In this document: positions 23,796 to 33,621 of the stretch, in pieces | Position numbering within the stretch: position 1 is the stretch's first letter | Layout of the letters: each line of letters opens with the position of its first letter | Origin: JACMJP01 sp046160675 | Lineage (GTDB): Bacteria; Bacteroidota; Bacteroidia; Chitinophagales; BACL12 | Direction of reading: 5' to 3' | Assembly: GCA_046160675.1 (NCBI GenBank) | Contig: JBJXHH010000117.1 | Location: 1-64,000 of the forward strand | DNA length: 64,000 nt | Made by a program: the position numbers and the translations under genes | Notes under the pieces: model-generated | What the model was told of the DNA's origin: nothing | What the model saw: only the letters and a program-made list of their open reading frames with translations | Databases searched by the model: none

Positions 23796-26700
23796 TTACT
23801 TATTATCAAATTCTAACTCTTCCACCCCTTCTTCATCGCCAGTGTTATCATTATGCTGCAGGCGCTGATTGCTTTTTTCCATTTCTTCCACCTGTTCCAG
23901 TTTTTGTTTTGCCAGTTCAATCAATGCAGGGTCGCCTTCGTAATTATCAATAATACTGTTCAGGGTTGCTTTTGCCTGGGCATAATCCCCTTTTGCTGCA
24001 GAAATATCAGCTAGTAAAATATAACTTCGTATCACCCATTCCTCATATGCGGGCATGTCATTAATTATTTCAAGGCATTGTTTCTTTGAATCTTCTAATT
24101 TTCCTTTCTGAAATAATATATCCGCCATCAGGAACCTTGCTTCCACTCCCTGTTCATTTGTTGTTAAATCAGCTGTTTTCTTAAAGGCATCATAGGCTTT
24201 ATCAATGTTGTTTTTTTCAAGCCATGCTTTACCCAGGTAATAATTTGCTTCAATACGTTCAGTGTTTGTTACCAGGTCAGATTGCAGGATCCTGTTTGCA
24301 TTCGTAATCACATCATCATAATCATTCAGGAAATAAGAAGTTCTGAGCAAACCTTTCATGGCTACAAAAGTGTTTTCTTTATAATCAGCAACGTCATATA
24401 ATTTGCCATAATATTCATTTGCGGTTTTATAATCCTGCTTTTGATAATATGCTATCCATGCCGCCCTTAGTAAAGATGATTCGAGGAATTGTTTTTTGTT
24501 CTCATCAATGATCACTTCATAATCAGGTAAGGCTTTCAGATAGTCTTCTTGTTTAAAATAACTTTCAGCCCGGTAGAAATAGGCATTTATTCTAAAGTAT
24601 CCCTTTGCGAATTGTTTCAGGTATTCGCTGTATGCAGGAACTGCGTCTTTATAATTTCCTGCATCGTATTTATTTTGAGCAGCATAATATAAAATGGAGT
24701 CTTTCTCTGATTTTGTAACAATATCATCAATGCCACTTACATCGCCGGTTTTTGTAGCTATATCTTTCAAAGCATCTTTGGCTTCAGCCCCTTCAGCACT
24801 GTTGGGTGAGAGTTCATAAGCGGTTTTATAATATCCTTCTGAGGTTTCATACTCGCCGAGGTTATAATAAATCAAACCAAGTTTCAAATATGCTTTTACC
24901 GTGTAATTACTGTTTGGTTTATCAGAAAGTAATTTTTTAAACCCGTTTATCGCATCCTGGTTTTTCCCGGTAATGAAATAAGTATTTGCGGATTCATACA
25001 TCGCATCATCAACATAGATAGATGTAGAATATTTACTAACCAACTGCCCCATGCTGGAAATTTTGGATGTATATTCTTTCTGTAAGCCATGTAACATCCC
25101 TTTCTGAAACAACGCATAATCTGACCCTTTATAATTATTGTCAATGATTTTAGCATAATTACTTTCTGCTTTTGCATAACTCTTGGTCATGAAGTAACAA
25201 TCTGCAAGGCGCAGGGTAGCATCAAGGGCTATATCGTTTTCCTGCGTAGCAGTTCTTCCAACCTTAAGAGATTGTGTAGTTTTTTCAAAATATTTTAATG
25301 CATTTGCATAATTTTTTGTCTTAAAATATGCGTAGCCAATGGTATAATTTGAAAAGGCATTTGTAGTTTCTTTCGGAAGGTTTTTTGCAACCTTTGCTAA
25401 GTCCTGGAATTTTAAATGATCGCTGATTGCAAGCTGGAATTTTTCCCTGCTATAATCAATTTCGCCAAGCCAGAAATGGCAGGCAGCGTATAGCGCATCA
25501 TCAATTTTATTATCAAGAGATTTTGAGAACATTTTATCCGCTTCATTATAATCGCCCTCATTAAACAATTGAACTCCTCTGAAATAAGTAACTCTTTGAT
25601 AAGCAGATTTTAACTTGGGGCTTTTGTCAGGAATGTTGTCTATCACTTCTATTGCTTCTGTGTAGTCATTAGAGTTAAGAAGTGATTCTGCAAGAATTTC
25701 CTGAGCTTCGGTTTTATTAGATCCTTTAGGATATTTTTTCAGATAATCAGTTAATGCTGTAACAGCAGCTGGATAATATTCCAACTCATAAGATAATTTT
25801 CCATAATTGAACAATGCATTTTCCTGCACTTTCTTATCAATGTCGGTTCTTGATGCTTCCATAAAAGCATTTCGGGCATCTTCTTTCTTTTTCAGTTTTA
25901 TATAGCAGTCGCCCAACACAAACATGCTTTGCTGAGTGAGTGTATCATTATCACCGCTTGATCGTTCGAGGCTTTCAACGGCGCTTTTATAATCATTGAG
26001 CCTGTATTGTGCATACCCAAGTTGGTAATAGTCTTCAGCCCTTTCATTGCGGCTTTTTTCAATATAGTACTGCAAGTAAGGCAAGGCTTTTTTGTAATCT
26101 TTTTTATAAAAATATGCTTGCCCGATCAGTTGATTTATTTCTTCATAATAACTCAGTTTAGTGTTTGACATGAGAGGCTCAGCATAATTTATCAACTCAT
26201 CATACTGCCCCTTCTGATAATAAATGTTGCAGATATAATAAGGAATTACCAGTGCATATTTTTCTTCATTCTGCACCCGCTGAAAATATTTCAGAGCCTC
26301 GTCATAATGCCCGTCATAATATTCAATGAAACCATAGTAATAATTGGTTGGGTAATAGTAGGGCCCTTCTTTTTCCCGTAATTGCAAGAATAATTTTTTT
26401 GCTTCCTCTAATCTCTTTTTAGTAAATAAACAATAGGCATATTGAAACCTGTATTTATCCACTTCATCTTTGTCAAGGTCATAAATATCCACCTTGTCAT
26501 ACCATTCAAGGGCATCAGTAAATTGTCTTTTTTTAAAATAAATATTTCCAAGTTGAAAATAGGCAGCACCCATTACCGGGTTGCCGGGATACTCATGAAT
26601 AAAATCCAGCATGAGCCTTTCAGCATCAGGATTGTTCAATTCAATGGCGCAAATGGCCGCATAGTACACAGCGTAAGTTTTATAAATAAAGATTTCTTCT

Positions 26701-26903
26701 TTTGCCTCATCGGGAATTTGAGCTGCAGCCTTGTCAAAAAACACTTGCGCAGTTGCATATTTTTTTTGCTCAAAAAGTTCAAGCCCGGTTTTATAATCCC
26801 TGTAAGAGTCAGTATAAATGAATGATTGCTGTGCCTTTATTTCAGTTGGCAAACAAATTAAAACACATAAGTAGAAAAAAAAATTTACAACTTGTTGTTT
26901 CAT
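23796..26903 (-). CDS. Very large periplasmic TPR-repeat protein
   Basis: The frame is open to an ATG at 26996, but MKQQVVNFFFYLCVLICLPTEIKAQ at 26903 is a clear signal peptide (26909 is also possible). The mature ~1010 residues are almost entirely TPR-type helical pairs, including FDKAAAQIPDEA, AAYFQLGNIYFKKRQFTDALEWYDKV, AEDYYQLGYAQYRLNDYKSAVESL, AYLKLGLIYYNLGEYETSEGYYKTAYEL and ANYYLGKAWLEKNNIDKAYDAF. The C-terminus is acidic (DEEGVEELEFDNK). Repeats similar to YbgF/BamD scaffolds suggest assembly of envelope complexes. It is the first gene of the cluster with the outer-membrane barrel and HU-SPOR protein. Confidence 0.85.
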   Translation of the reverse strand: MKQQVVNFFFYLCVLICLPTEIKAQQSFIYTDSYRDYKTGLELFEQKKYATAQVFFDKAAAQIPDEAKEEIFIYKTYAVYYAAICAIELNNPDAERLMLDFIHEYPGNPVMGAAYFQLGNIYFKKRQFTDALEWYDKVDIYDLDKDEVDKYRFQYAYCLFTKKRLEEAKKLFLQLREKEGPYYYPTNYYYGFIEYYDGHYDEALKYFQRVQNEEKYALVIPYYICNIYYQKGQYDELINYAEPLMSNTKLSYYEEINQLIGQAYFYKKDYKKALPYLQYYIEKSRNERAEDYYQLGYAQYRLNDYKSAVESLERSSGDNDTLTQQSMFVLGDCYIKLKKKEDARNAFMEASRTDIDKKVQENALFNYGKLSYELEYYPAAVTALTDYLKKYPKGSNKTEAQEILAESLLNSNDYTEAIEVIDNIPDKSPKLKSAYQRVTYFRGVQLFNEGDYNEADKMFSKSLDNKIDDALYAACHFWLGEIDYSREKFQLAISDHLKFQDLAKVAKNLPKETTNAFSNYTIGYAYFKTKNYANALKYFEKTTQSLKVGRTATQENDIALDATLRLADCYFMTKSYAKAESNYAKIIDNNYKGSDYALFQKGMLHGLQKEYTSKISSMGQLVSKYSTSIYVDDAMYESANTYFITGKNQDAINGFKKLLSDKPNSNYTVKAYLKLGLIYYNLGEYETSEGYYKTAYELSPNSAEGAEAKDALKDIATKTGDVSGIDDIVTKSEKDSILYYAAQNKYDAGNYKDAVPAYSEYLKQFAKGYFRINAYFYRAESYFKQEDYLKALPDYEVIIDENKKQFLESSLLRAAWIAYYQKQDYKTANEYYGKLYDVADYKENTFVAMKGLLRTSYFLNDYDDVITNANRILQSDLVTNTERIEANYYLGKAWLEKNNIDKAYDAFKKTADLTTNEQGVEARFLMADILFQKGKLEDSKKQCLEIINDMPAYEEWVIRSYILLADISAAKGDYAQAKATLNSIIDNYEGDPALIELAKQKLEQVEEMEKSNQRLQHNDNTGDEEGVEELEFDNK

Positions 26904-27127
26904 CTGCATCAGTTTACAAAATAATGTATGTAAGGTGCAATAGTTCTCCGTTTTTATTGCTTTTTGCAAAATTGCCTTCACTTTAATTCCGGCCATGCTA
27001 CAATTGTGCCGAAGTTAGGACATATTTGATGTATACACTCAGCATCTTGTTTGAAATCAACTAACAGGAATATGTTGATAAGGAACGCTGGAAGCCTTTA
27101 AAATATTTGATTTACAGGAGTTATTTT

Positions 27128-27625
27128 TTATACACTTTCGGGCATGTTGTTTTCGCCATGATCTTTCTCATGTAATTTTAGATCTGCATAATAAAACCAT
27201 CTTCCGCCGATTTTAGCAGCAGTGAAAGAAATTTTTCGATTTACTTCTCCTTGTTTAAATTTTGTAGTTACAGAAGAAAAAGTCACACTCTCTTCTTTCG
27301 CTGTTTGACTATTTGTATTCAAATAAGTAGAACCATACCAATCTGAAATATTGCTTCTCACCGCTTTAAAATCTGTTTCACACTGGATAAGAAAAGCATC
27401 AAACTGTTTTTCTACATCGCCGTTGTCGTCTTTCCCCTGTAGGGCAAGAATTTTTTCAAATCCGGATTCATTAGGTATAATTTCTCGAAGCCCTCCAAAA
27501 TCATCATCCCTAAGTGACTCAAAAACTTTTTTGGAGAGGGTGTCAATTTCAACAGTTCCTTTTTGAGAGGTACAGGAATAAAATAAGCAGAAGCAGGCTA
27601 AGAAGTAATGTGTGGTTCTGTTCAT
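27128..27625 (-). CDS. Predicted lipoprotein, DUF4019-like
   Basis: The 165-residue protein has a short signal peptide with a lipobox-like FYSC at about 15-18, followed by TSQKG, so lipid attachment at Cys18 is likely. The mature part has an alpha-beta pattern (KVFESLRDDDFGGLREIIP, FLIQCETDFKAVRSNISDWYG, SVTTKFKQGEVNRKISFTAAKIGGRWFYYADLKLHEKD) that resembles small NTF2-like/DUF4019 lipoproteins. No function is known. It stands alone between the TPR operon and the divergent RNase HI gene. Confidence 0.65.
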   Translation of the reverse strand: MNRTTHYFLACFCLFYSCTSQKGTVEIDTLSKKVFESLRDDDFGGLREIIPNESGFEKILALQGKDDNGDVEKQFDAFLIQCETDFKAVRSNISDWYGSTYLNTNSQTAKEESVTFSSVTTKFKQGEVNRKISFTAAKIGGRWFYYADLKLHEKDHGENNMPESV

Positions 27626-27709
27626 AGTTAGAAATTAGCTGTCAAATATATTTACATTTTAGAAGGAAAATCTAAATAGAGTAAGAAAATTTGATTCAAT
27701 TTGCATCTT

Positions 27710-28165
27710 ATGGTGAAGCTATTTACTGATGGAGCCGCTAAAGGAAACCCCGGACCCGGTGGTTTTGGAGCAATTTTGCAATATAATAAACATGAAAAAG
27801 AACTTTCTTCCGGCTTTAGAAAAACAACTAACAACCGAATGGAACTCATGGCTGTGATAGCAGGATTAGAAGCATTAAATAAAGAAAACCTTGATGTTAC
27901 CATCTATTCAGATTCAAAATATGTTGTTGATGCAATTGAAAAAGGCTGGGTTTATGATTGGATGAAAACCGGATTTAAGAAAAAGAAAAACAAAGACCTA
28001 TGGTTGCGCTTGATGCGTAGTTATGCTAAACACAAAATAAAACTAGTATGGATAAAAGGTCATGCTGGGCATCCTGAAAATGAACGATGTGATGCGCTTG
28101 CTGTAGAAGCAAGTGAGGGACGAAACCTGCGGATAGATGAAGAATATGAAATGAATGTTGAGTAG
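27710..28165 (+). CDS. rnhA: Ribonuclease HI
   Basis: The longest frame begins at TTG 27701, but ATG 27710 (MVKLFTDGAAKGNPGPGG) gives the normal 151-residue enzyme. The catalytic carboxylates are in place: Asp7 (LFTDGA), Glu45 (NNRMELMAV), Asp68 (IYSDSKYVVDAI) and Asp128 (ERCDALA), with the late His in IKGHAGHPENE. It hydrolyses RNA in RNA-DNA hybrids, removing primers and R-loops. A one-mismatch -7 box (TCAATTTG) ends 6 nt before the ATG. Confidence 0.95.
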   Translation: MVKLFTDGAAKGNPGPGGFGAILQYNKHEKELSSGFRKTTNNRMELMAVIAGLEALNKENLDVTIYSDSKYVVDAIEKGWVYDWMKTGFKKKKNKDLWLRLMRSYAKHKIKLVWIKGHAGHPENERCDALAVEASEGRNLRIDEEYEMNVE

Positions 28166-28185
28166 TGAATAGTAAGTATTATGTT

Positions 28186-29202
28186 TTAACTACTTAACTG
28201 TTCGGCATATTTGGCAATAAAATCTTCAATTTTTTCTACCATTTCTAAGGAGCCAATGTACAATGGCGAGCGCTGATGCAACTCTTTCGGTTCAATTTCC
28301 ATAATCCGCCGGGAACCATTACTGGCAAGGCCTCCAGCTTGTTCTGCAATAAATGCAAGTGGGTTGCATTCGTAAAGTAACCTTAATTTTCCTTTTGGAG
28401 ATTTTGCTGTCTCGGGGTAAATATAAATACCCCCTTTCAACATGTTACGGTGAAAATCAGCCACAAGGCTGCCAATGTATCTTGATGTGTATGGCCTCTT
28501 AGTTAAGTCATCTTCTTCCTGGCAAAATTTGATGTATTTTTTAACTCCGTCAGGAAAATGCACATAGTTTCCTTCATTGATTGAATAGATTACTCCGCTA
28601 TGTGGGATTTTTATGTTAGGATGTGATAAACAAAATTCACCAATGCTCGGATCCAAAGTAAACCCATTAACTCCAAAACCAGTGGTATATACCATCATGG
28701 TTGATGAACCATAAATAATATACCCAGCAGCAACTTGTTCGCTTCCTTTTTGGAGGAAATCTTCCAAAGTTGCAGGTCCCGAAAAAGTAATCCTTCTGTA
28801 AATTGAAAAAATAGTTCCGATAGAAACATTCACATCAATGTTAGAGGAGCCATCTAACGGATCAATCATTACCACATATTTTGCATTGCTGCTCACTCCG
28901 CCATCCATGTTCACATAATCTTCATTCTCCTCACTGGCTAATCCTATCACCTCCCCTCCTGCTTTCAGCGCATTTATGAACTGATGATTAGCATAAACAT
29001 CTAATTTCTGTTGTTGCTCACCCTGAATATTTTCTTCGCCCTGGGCCCCGAGAATATCAACCAGTCCTGCCTTATTCACCTCCCGATTTACAATTTTTGC
29101 AGCAATGGCAATATCACTTAAGAGCCGGGTAAGTTCGCCTGTAGCATAGGGAAAATCTGACTGACGTTCAATGACAAATTCGTTAAGTGTCTTAACTTTC
29201 AT
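28186..29202 (-). CDS. fbp: Fructose-1,6-bisphosphatase class I
   Basis: The 338-residue protein has the class I signature: [36 protein letters not shown] (metal site and catalytic loop), [32 protein letters not shown] (substrate and active-site lysine region) and [11 protein letters not shown]. It dephosphorylates fructose 1,6-bisphosphate in gluconeogenesis. The minus-strand TAATTTTG at 29219-29226, 16 nt before the ATG, is an exact -7 box. It converges with rnhA and diverges from the acetyltransferase gene. Confidence 0.95.
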   Translation of the reverse strand: MKVKTLNEFVIERQSDFPYATGELTRLLSDIAIAAKIVNREVNKAGLVDILGAQGEENIQGEQQQKLDVYANHQFINALKAGGEVIGLASEENEDYVNMDGGVSSNAKYVVMIDPLDGSSNIDVNVSIGTIFSIYRRITFSGPATLEDFLQKGSEQVAAGYIIYGSSTMMVYTTGFGVNGFTLDPSIGEFCLSHPNIKIPHSGVIYSINEGNYVHFPDGVKKYIKFCQEEDDLTKRPYTSRYIGSLVADFHRNMLKGGIYIYPETAKSPKGKLRLLYECNPLAFIAEQAGGLASNGSRRIMEIEPKELHQRSPLYIGSLEMVEKIEDFIAKYAEQLSS

Positions 29203-29218
29203 ACAGAGGGTTGTTATG

Positions 29219-29226
29219 CAAAATTA
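29219..29226 (-). promoter_or_regulatory. -7 box (TAATTTTG) for fbp
   Basis: This is an exact TAnnTTTG match on the minus strand, 16 nt upstream of the fbp ATG at 29202. No TTG is at the ideal -33 spacing. Confidence 0.4.
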
Positions 29227-29293
29227 GCTTAAAACGAGAGTACTGGGTAATTCCTATCCATTGGGTTACAAGAGATTTACCAATTTTACCTCC

Positions 29294-29788
29294 ATGAAAA
29301 TCATTTTGCGAAAAGCTTCAGCTGAGGATATGTTGCAAATACATACGCTGGTATATGAGCTCGCTGTTTTTGAAAAAGCACCTGAGCAGGTAAGTACAAC
29401 TGAAGAGGTTTACAGGCGGGATGGATTTGAAGAAAACAGGTTTGATGTAATCGTGGCGGAAGACACTGACTTACCAAAGGAAAAAAGTATAATAGGGATG
29501 GCTCTCACCTATTGGGCATACAGTACATGGAAAGGAAAATATCTCTGGCTGGAAGACCTTATCGTTACTGAAAATTACAGGGGAAAAGGAATTGGAAAAA
29601 TGCTATTTGATTCTGTACTCGAAAAATGTATAGAAGAACAAGCTGAACTGCTTCGTTGGCAGGTACTCGACTGGAACAACCCAGCAATAAGTTTTTACGA
29701 CAAATACAATACTTTTTATCAAAAAGAATGGGTAACCTGCAAGCTAAGTATAGAAGCAATTAAGGAGGCTGTAAAAAAGCCTATTTAA
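29294..29788 (+). CDS. GNAT-family N-acetyltransferase, SAT-like
   Basis: The frame opens at TTG 29261 but the ATG at 29294 (MKIILRKASAEDMLQIHTLV) is the natural start, giving 164 residues. The acetyl-CoA site is VTENYRGKGIGKML (R/Q-x-x-G-x-G/A). The context LWLEDLIVTENYRGKGIG and WQVLDWNNPAISFYDKY is characteristic of spermidine/spermine N1-acetyltransferase and thialysine acetyltransferase relatives. It probably acetylates a small amine, but the exact substrate is not determined by these motifs. Confidence 0.85.
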   Translation: MKIILRKASAEDMLQIHTLVYELAVFEKAPEQVSTTEEVYRRDGFEENRFDVIVAEDTDLPKEKSIIGMALTYWAYSTWKGKYLWLEDLIVTENYRGKGIGKMLFDSVLEKCIEEQAELLRWQVLDWNNPAISFYDKYNTFYQKEWVTCKLSIEAIKEAVKKPI

Positions 29789-30130
29789 AAAAAATTCCCC
29801 CGAAGGGGAACCCCCGCAACAGCGGGAAGAATTGCGAAAACAGGGAAGCTACAAGCCTGCATGCTGTCCACCTCTGGCGGAAATTGGCTTTTCAGTTTAA
29901 AGATAATGAATTACACAAAAAATCCATTGAAATTGGGTAATATTTCCAACTTTAATTCGTCAAAACTAAATGGCTCTTAAACAATTGAATTACATATCTT
30001 TTGGCTTCCTCCTTTTACCCCAAACCCTCTTCTGTCAGGCTACAGTCATTTGTTTGTATGTTTTTTTTATTGTTCGAAAGAAGTTACGTAACTTTAGGAG
30101 CGGTATTTTATAACTAAAAAATTACCTGGC
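29789..30130. other. Gene-free region, tandem hairpins then AT-rich leader
   Basis: No gene is seen in these 342 bases. The first 40 bases hold two adjacent hairpins, listed separately. The middle is unstructured. The last 80 bases precede the large T9SS gene and contain TAACTTTA (30089-30096), one mismatch from a -7 box, with a TTG 16 nt upstream. That is a weak promoter candidate. Confidence 0.6.
29795..29826. terminator. Two tandem GC hairpins after the acetyltransferase
   Basis: TTCCCC-CGAA-GGGGAA (29795-29810) is a perfect 6-bp stem with a CGAA loop. It is followed at once by CCCGC-AACA-GCGGG (29813-29826), a perfect 5-bp stem. A run of A precedes the first stem. No U-run follows, so a Rho-independent terminator for the + strand is doubtful, but on the minus strand the A-run would read as a T-run after the hairpin. 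Confidence 0.45.
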
Positions 30131-33100
30131 ATGAAAAAATCTTTACTTATTCTCCTCACAGTTTTTGCTGTGTCATTTTCGTCAATTCAAAGTCTGCAAG
30201 CGCAGTATTGTATACCCTATTACTGGTATGAATCTGGCTCTTCAGGCTATGGCTGGTACATTAACCGGGTAGTCTTAAACACATTGGACTATACTTCCGG
30301 TGCTGACGCTTCATACAATGATTTTACGGCGTATTCCACCACTCTTGATCTGAGCACATCTTATACAATCACAGTATATGATGGTAGTTGGGGCGATTAC
30401 TACATGGCATGGATAGATTATGACCAGGACGGTACTTTTGAAACATCCGAAGAAATATTTACATCCGAAGAATACACTTCCACTTCAACAAGTGAAAGCT
30501 TTACAGTACCCGCTACTGCTGCACCGGGTGCAACAAGGTTGCGGGTAATGGGTGTGTATTACTATTATTCTTCGATGGAACCATGCCCGGAATCCGGAGA
30601 CTACTATTATTATGGTGAAACCGAAGATTATACCATATACATCCCTAATACTGATGCAAACGATTTGGGGGTTACCTCCATTACATCTCTGGCAACTGGT
30701 TGCGGCTTAGGTTCAGAAACAGTTACAGTGAACCTTTTTAATGCAGGAACAGATGATGCTAGCAGTTTTGATGTAGCCTACCAAATAGATGACCCGGTTT
30801 TAGGTCTTTTAACCCCAGTGGTTGAATCATATACAGGCTCAACAATTGCCTCTTTAGAGGAAGGTACTTATACATTTTCAACACCAGCCGACTTATCAAA
30901 CATTGGAAACTACACTATCAAAGCATATACAATCATCTCAGGCGACGATACATATACCAATGATACGTCAGAAGTAAGCCTTACCTCCATTCCTGTAATC
31001 TCAACTTTCCCTGCAGTTGAAGACTTTGAAGATGGGGAATCCGGATGGATACATTACGGCTCAAGCAGTTCCTGGGAACTGGGAGAACCTGACGCAACTA
31101 CAATTACAGGCCCTCCACCCGGAACGCCCACTAGCATAAAATCTTGGGCTACCAATTTGGATGGTTACTATGCTTACTATGAGGCGTCTTATTGTGAAAG
31201 CCCGTGTTACGATTTTACATCCCTGGTTCTTCCTTACGTTGAGTTTGATATCTGGTGGGCAACTTATGATTTTTATGATGGAGCTCAGCTTGAATATTCT
31301 TTAGATGCTGGTGTGAGTTGGGATTATGTTGGTGATATTTCAACAGGAGACAACTGGTACACAGGTCCGGGTTATTCCTTGGGATGGACGGGCTCTATTT
31401 ATGAACCAGGCTGGGTAGGCTCAGGCGGCGGCTGGAAAACAGCGCACCATGATCTTACTTTTCTTGCAGGCGAACCCCAAGTGAAGTTTAGATTTCGTTT
31501 TGCAGGCAGTTGGTACCCTTATTATGACGGTATAGCATTCGATAATTTTACTATATCTGAGCCGTTTCCTGATGACTTGGGTGTGATTGCATTGATTGAC
31601 CCTGTTTCTACTACCTCACTTGGCAGTGCCGAAACTGTTACAGTTGAAGTTCAAAATTTTGGTACAAATTCACAATCTGATTTTACAGTTTATTACCAGG
31701 TAAACACCGGAACTATTCACTCAGATGTTTACTCAGGTACCCTACTGCCGGGTGAATCAGGCATGTTGACTTTTACAGATACTGAAGATTTCAGCGTAAT
31801 CGGTCCTTATGATTTTTGTTCATGGACGGCCTTGCCGGGTGATGATGATATTACAAATGATTCGCTATGCACAACTGTGCATCACCTAACTCCGGTAAGC
31901 GGAAGCAATACCTACTATATCCACCTGTCAACTGAAGACCCATTCTCGTCTTCTGATAATATTGATAAAATGGATGAAGTCTTTGGCGCTGGGGCATGGG
32001 AGGAGAAATTTTTTGACACTCTGGATCCTGATTCTGTTTTTAACGTAAACACATGTTTTGTTTACATTGACGGAGGATCATATACTGCAGTTGAATTTAA
32101 AGACTTCCTTGAAGAGAATATTACGGCAATTGAAGATTGGGTATCATCTGGCGGAAACCTCTTTTTAAATGCAGCACCTTATGAAGGCGGTTCCATTGAA
32201 TTGGGCTTTGACGGCACAAAACTCTGGTACCCATCCTATGTATATAGCGGGGAAGCTACTGATCCTTCATTCCCGATTTTTGAAGGGCCTCATACACCTG
32301 TTGGTACTGAATGGTACGGCTGGTGGTACAGTTTCGCCCATGCACGGATAACAGGAGACATGACTGAACTAATTAATGATTACTGGACAACAACAAATTA
32401 TGTTCTTGGATTTAAAGAATGGGGGGATGGAGCAGTACTTTTTGGAACTATGACACCCGCTGAATACCATACACCGGCTGATGAAGCGGGCAACCTAAGA
32501 AAAAATATTTTTGAATTCCTTAAATACTGTTCACCTGTTGACCTTGGTGTTATTGCAGTCAATGCACCGGATGTAAGTGGTTGCGGGCTTGATTCTATGG
32601 AAACTATAAGTGTTATTGTAGAAAACTTCGGTCCTACTGTGGTTTCCAGTTTCCCAGTTAATGTTTCTGTGGATGGAGCAGCCCCAATAGTAGAAGTAGC
32701 CACACCAATTATTGAATCAGGATTTACAGGCGCTTACACCTTCAGTACAACAGCTGATCTTTCAGCGCTTGGGTTACATACGCTGGAAATCTGGACAGAT
32801 GTATATGTTGATGAAGATCATACAAATGATACATTGTTTATAGAGATTACAAACCTCGAAGCCCCTGATCAAAACCTGGGAGAGGATACCTCAGTTTGCG
32901 ATATAATCACCTTAGATGCTGGTAATCCGGGTATGATTTACGCCTGGAGCACAGGAGAAACATCACAAACTATAGATCAGACAAATAGTGGTGTAACATG
33001 GGTTTCAGTTACTCACCCTTCTACCGGATGTGTGGTGAATGATACTATTGATCTTGAAGTTACATATACTCCAGCAGCCATGTTTGATGCTGTTGTAGCA

Positions 33101-33577
33101 GGTCTTACTGTAACCTTCACAAATATGTCTTCTACCGGTGCATTGTACACCTGGTATTTTGGAGACGGAACATATTCAAATGAATTTTCGCCCACTCATA
33201 CATTTACAGCTAATGCTTACACAGTAGTATTAGTAGCTGAGAACGAATGTGGATATAGTTATTTTGACACTATATTATATGTTGGAGTTGATCCAACAGT
33301 TGCATTAAACGATATTTCTCTTGAAACAAGAACTGTTCTCTACCCTAACCCGGTTGCAAACTTCCTACAGGTAGCCATGAACTTTGATGCTTACTATAAT
33401 GTAGGTTTTGAGCTGATAAATACTAAAGGTCAGGTAGTTTTGACAGAGCTTGCCGGAAAGATCAAAGAAGGAAATTATCAATTGAATGTAAGCGACATCC
33501 CATCAGGCGCATACCAGTTACTGATAACTGCAAATGAGCACAAGTATGCAAAACCTGTTATCATTTCAAAAGAATAA
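30131..33577 (+). CDS. Very large T9SS-exported surface protein (GEVED, CARDB-like, PKD domains)
   Basis: The 1148-residue protein has a signal peptide (about 1-25, ending LQAQ). The first domain is GEVED (about 26-175), with its calcium-like motif WIDYDQDGTFETSEEIF and ending GETEDYTIYI. Three CARDB-like Ig domains each begin DLGV (near 178, 485 and 803: DLGVTSITS, DLGVIALID, DLGVIAVNA). Between them lie a jelly-roll segment (VEDFEDGESGWIHYG) and an alpha-beta domain (NTYYIHLSTEDPFSSSDNIDKM). A PKD domain (WYFGDGTYSNEFSPTHTF) and a type A T9SS sorting domain (LYPNPVANFL) close the protein. It is a surface or secreted adhesin-like protein; no catalytic site is recognised. Confidence 0.85.
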   Translation: MKKSLLILLTVFAVSFSSIQSLQAQYCIPYYWYESGSSGYGWYINRVVLNTLDYTSGADASYNDFTAYSTTLDLSTSYTITVYDGSWGDYYMAWIDYDQDGTFETSEEIFTSEEYTSTSTSESFTVPATAAPGATRLRVMGVYYYYSSMEPCPESGDYYYYGETEDYTIYIPNTDANDLGVTSITSLATGCGLGSETVTVNLFNAGTDDASSFDVAYQIDDPVLGLLTPVVESYTGSTIASLEEGTYTFSTPADLSNIGNYTIKAYTIISGDDTYTNDTSEVSLTSIPVISTFPAVEDFEDGESGWIHYGSSSSWELGEPDATTITGPPPGTPTSIKSWATNLDGYYAYYEASYCESPCYDFTSLVLPYVEFDIWWATYDFYDGAQLEYSLDAGVSWDYVGDISTGDNWYTGPGYSLGWTGSIYEPGWVGSGGGWKTAHHDLTFLAGEPQVKFRFRFAGSWYPYYDGIAFDNFTISEPFPDDLGVIALIDPVSTTSLGSAETVTVEVQNFGTNSQSDFTVYYQVNTGTIHSDVYSGTLLPGESGMLTFTDTEDFSVIGPYDFCSWTALPGDDDITNDSLCTTVHHLTPVSGSNTYYIHLSTEDPFSSSDNIDKMDEVFGAGAWEEKFFDTLDPDSVFNVNTCFVYIDGGSYTAVEFKDFLEENITAIEDWVSSGGNLFLNAAPYEGGSIELGFDGTKLWYPSYVYSGEATDPSFPIFEGPHTPVGTEWYGWWYSFAHARITGDMTELINDYWTTTNYVLGFKEWGDGAVLFGTMTPAEYHTPADEAGNLRKNIFEFLKYCSPVDLGVIAVNAPDVSGCGLDSMETISVIVENFGPTVVSSFPVNVSVDGAAPIVEVATPIIESGFTGAYTFSTTADLSALGLHTLEIWTDVYVDEDHTNDTLFIEITNLEAPDQNLGEDTSVCDIITLDAGNPGMIYAWSTGETSQTIDQTNSGVTWVSVTHPSTGCVVNDTIDLEVTYTPAAMFDAVVAGLTVTFTNMSSTGALYTWYFGDGTYSNEFSPTHTFTANAYTVVLVAENECGYSYFDTILYVGVDPTVALNDISLETRTVLYPNPVANFLQVAMNFDAYYNVGFELINTKGQVVLTELAGKIKEGNYQLNVSDIPSGAYQLLITANEHKYAKPVIISKE

Positions 33578-33599
33578 TTCTTAGCAGCAATTTTTTGCA

Positions 33600-33621
33600 G
33601 GGGCGGAGTTTACTTCGCCCC
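33600..33621. terminator. Bidirectional terminator between the T9SS gene and nth
   Basis: The stem GGGGCGGAG (33600-33608) pairs with CTTCGCCCC (33613-33621), including one G-U pair, with a 4-nt loop and TTTTTT directly after. It terminates the + strand gene ending at 33577. The nth stop codon (33610-33612) lies in the loop, so the two genes share this element. Confidence 0.8.
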
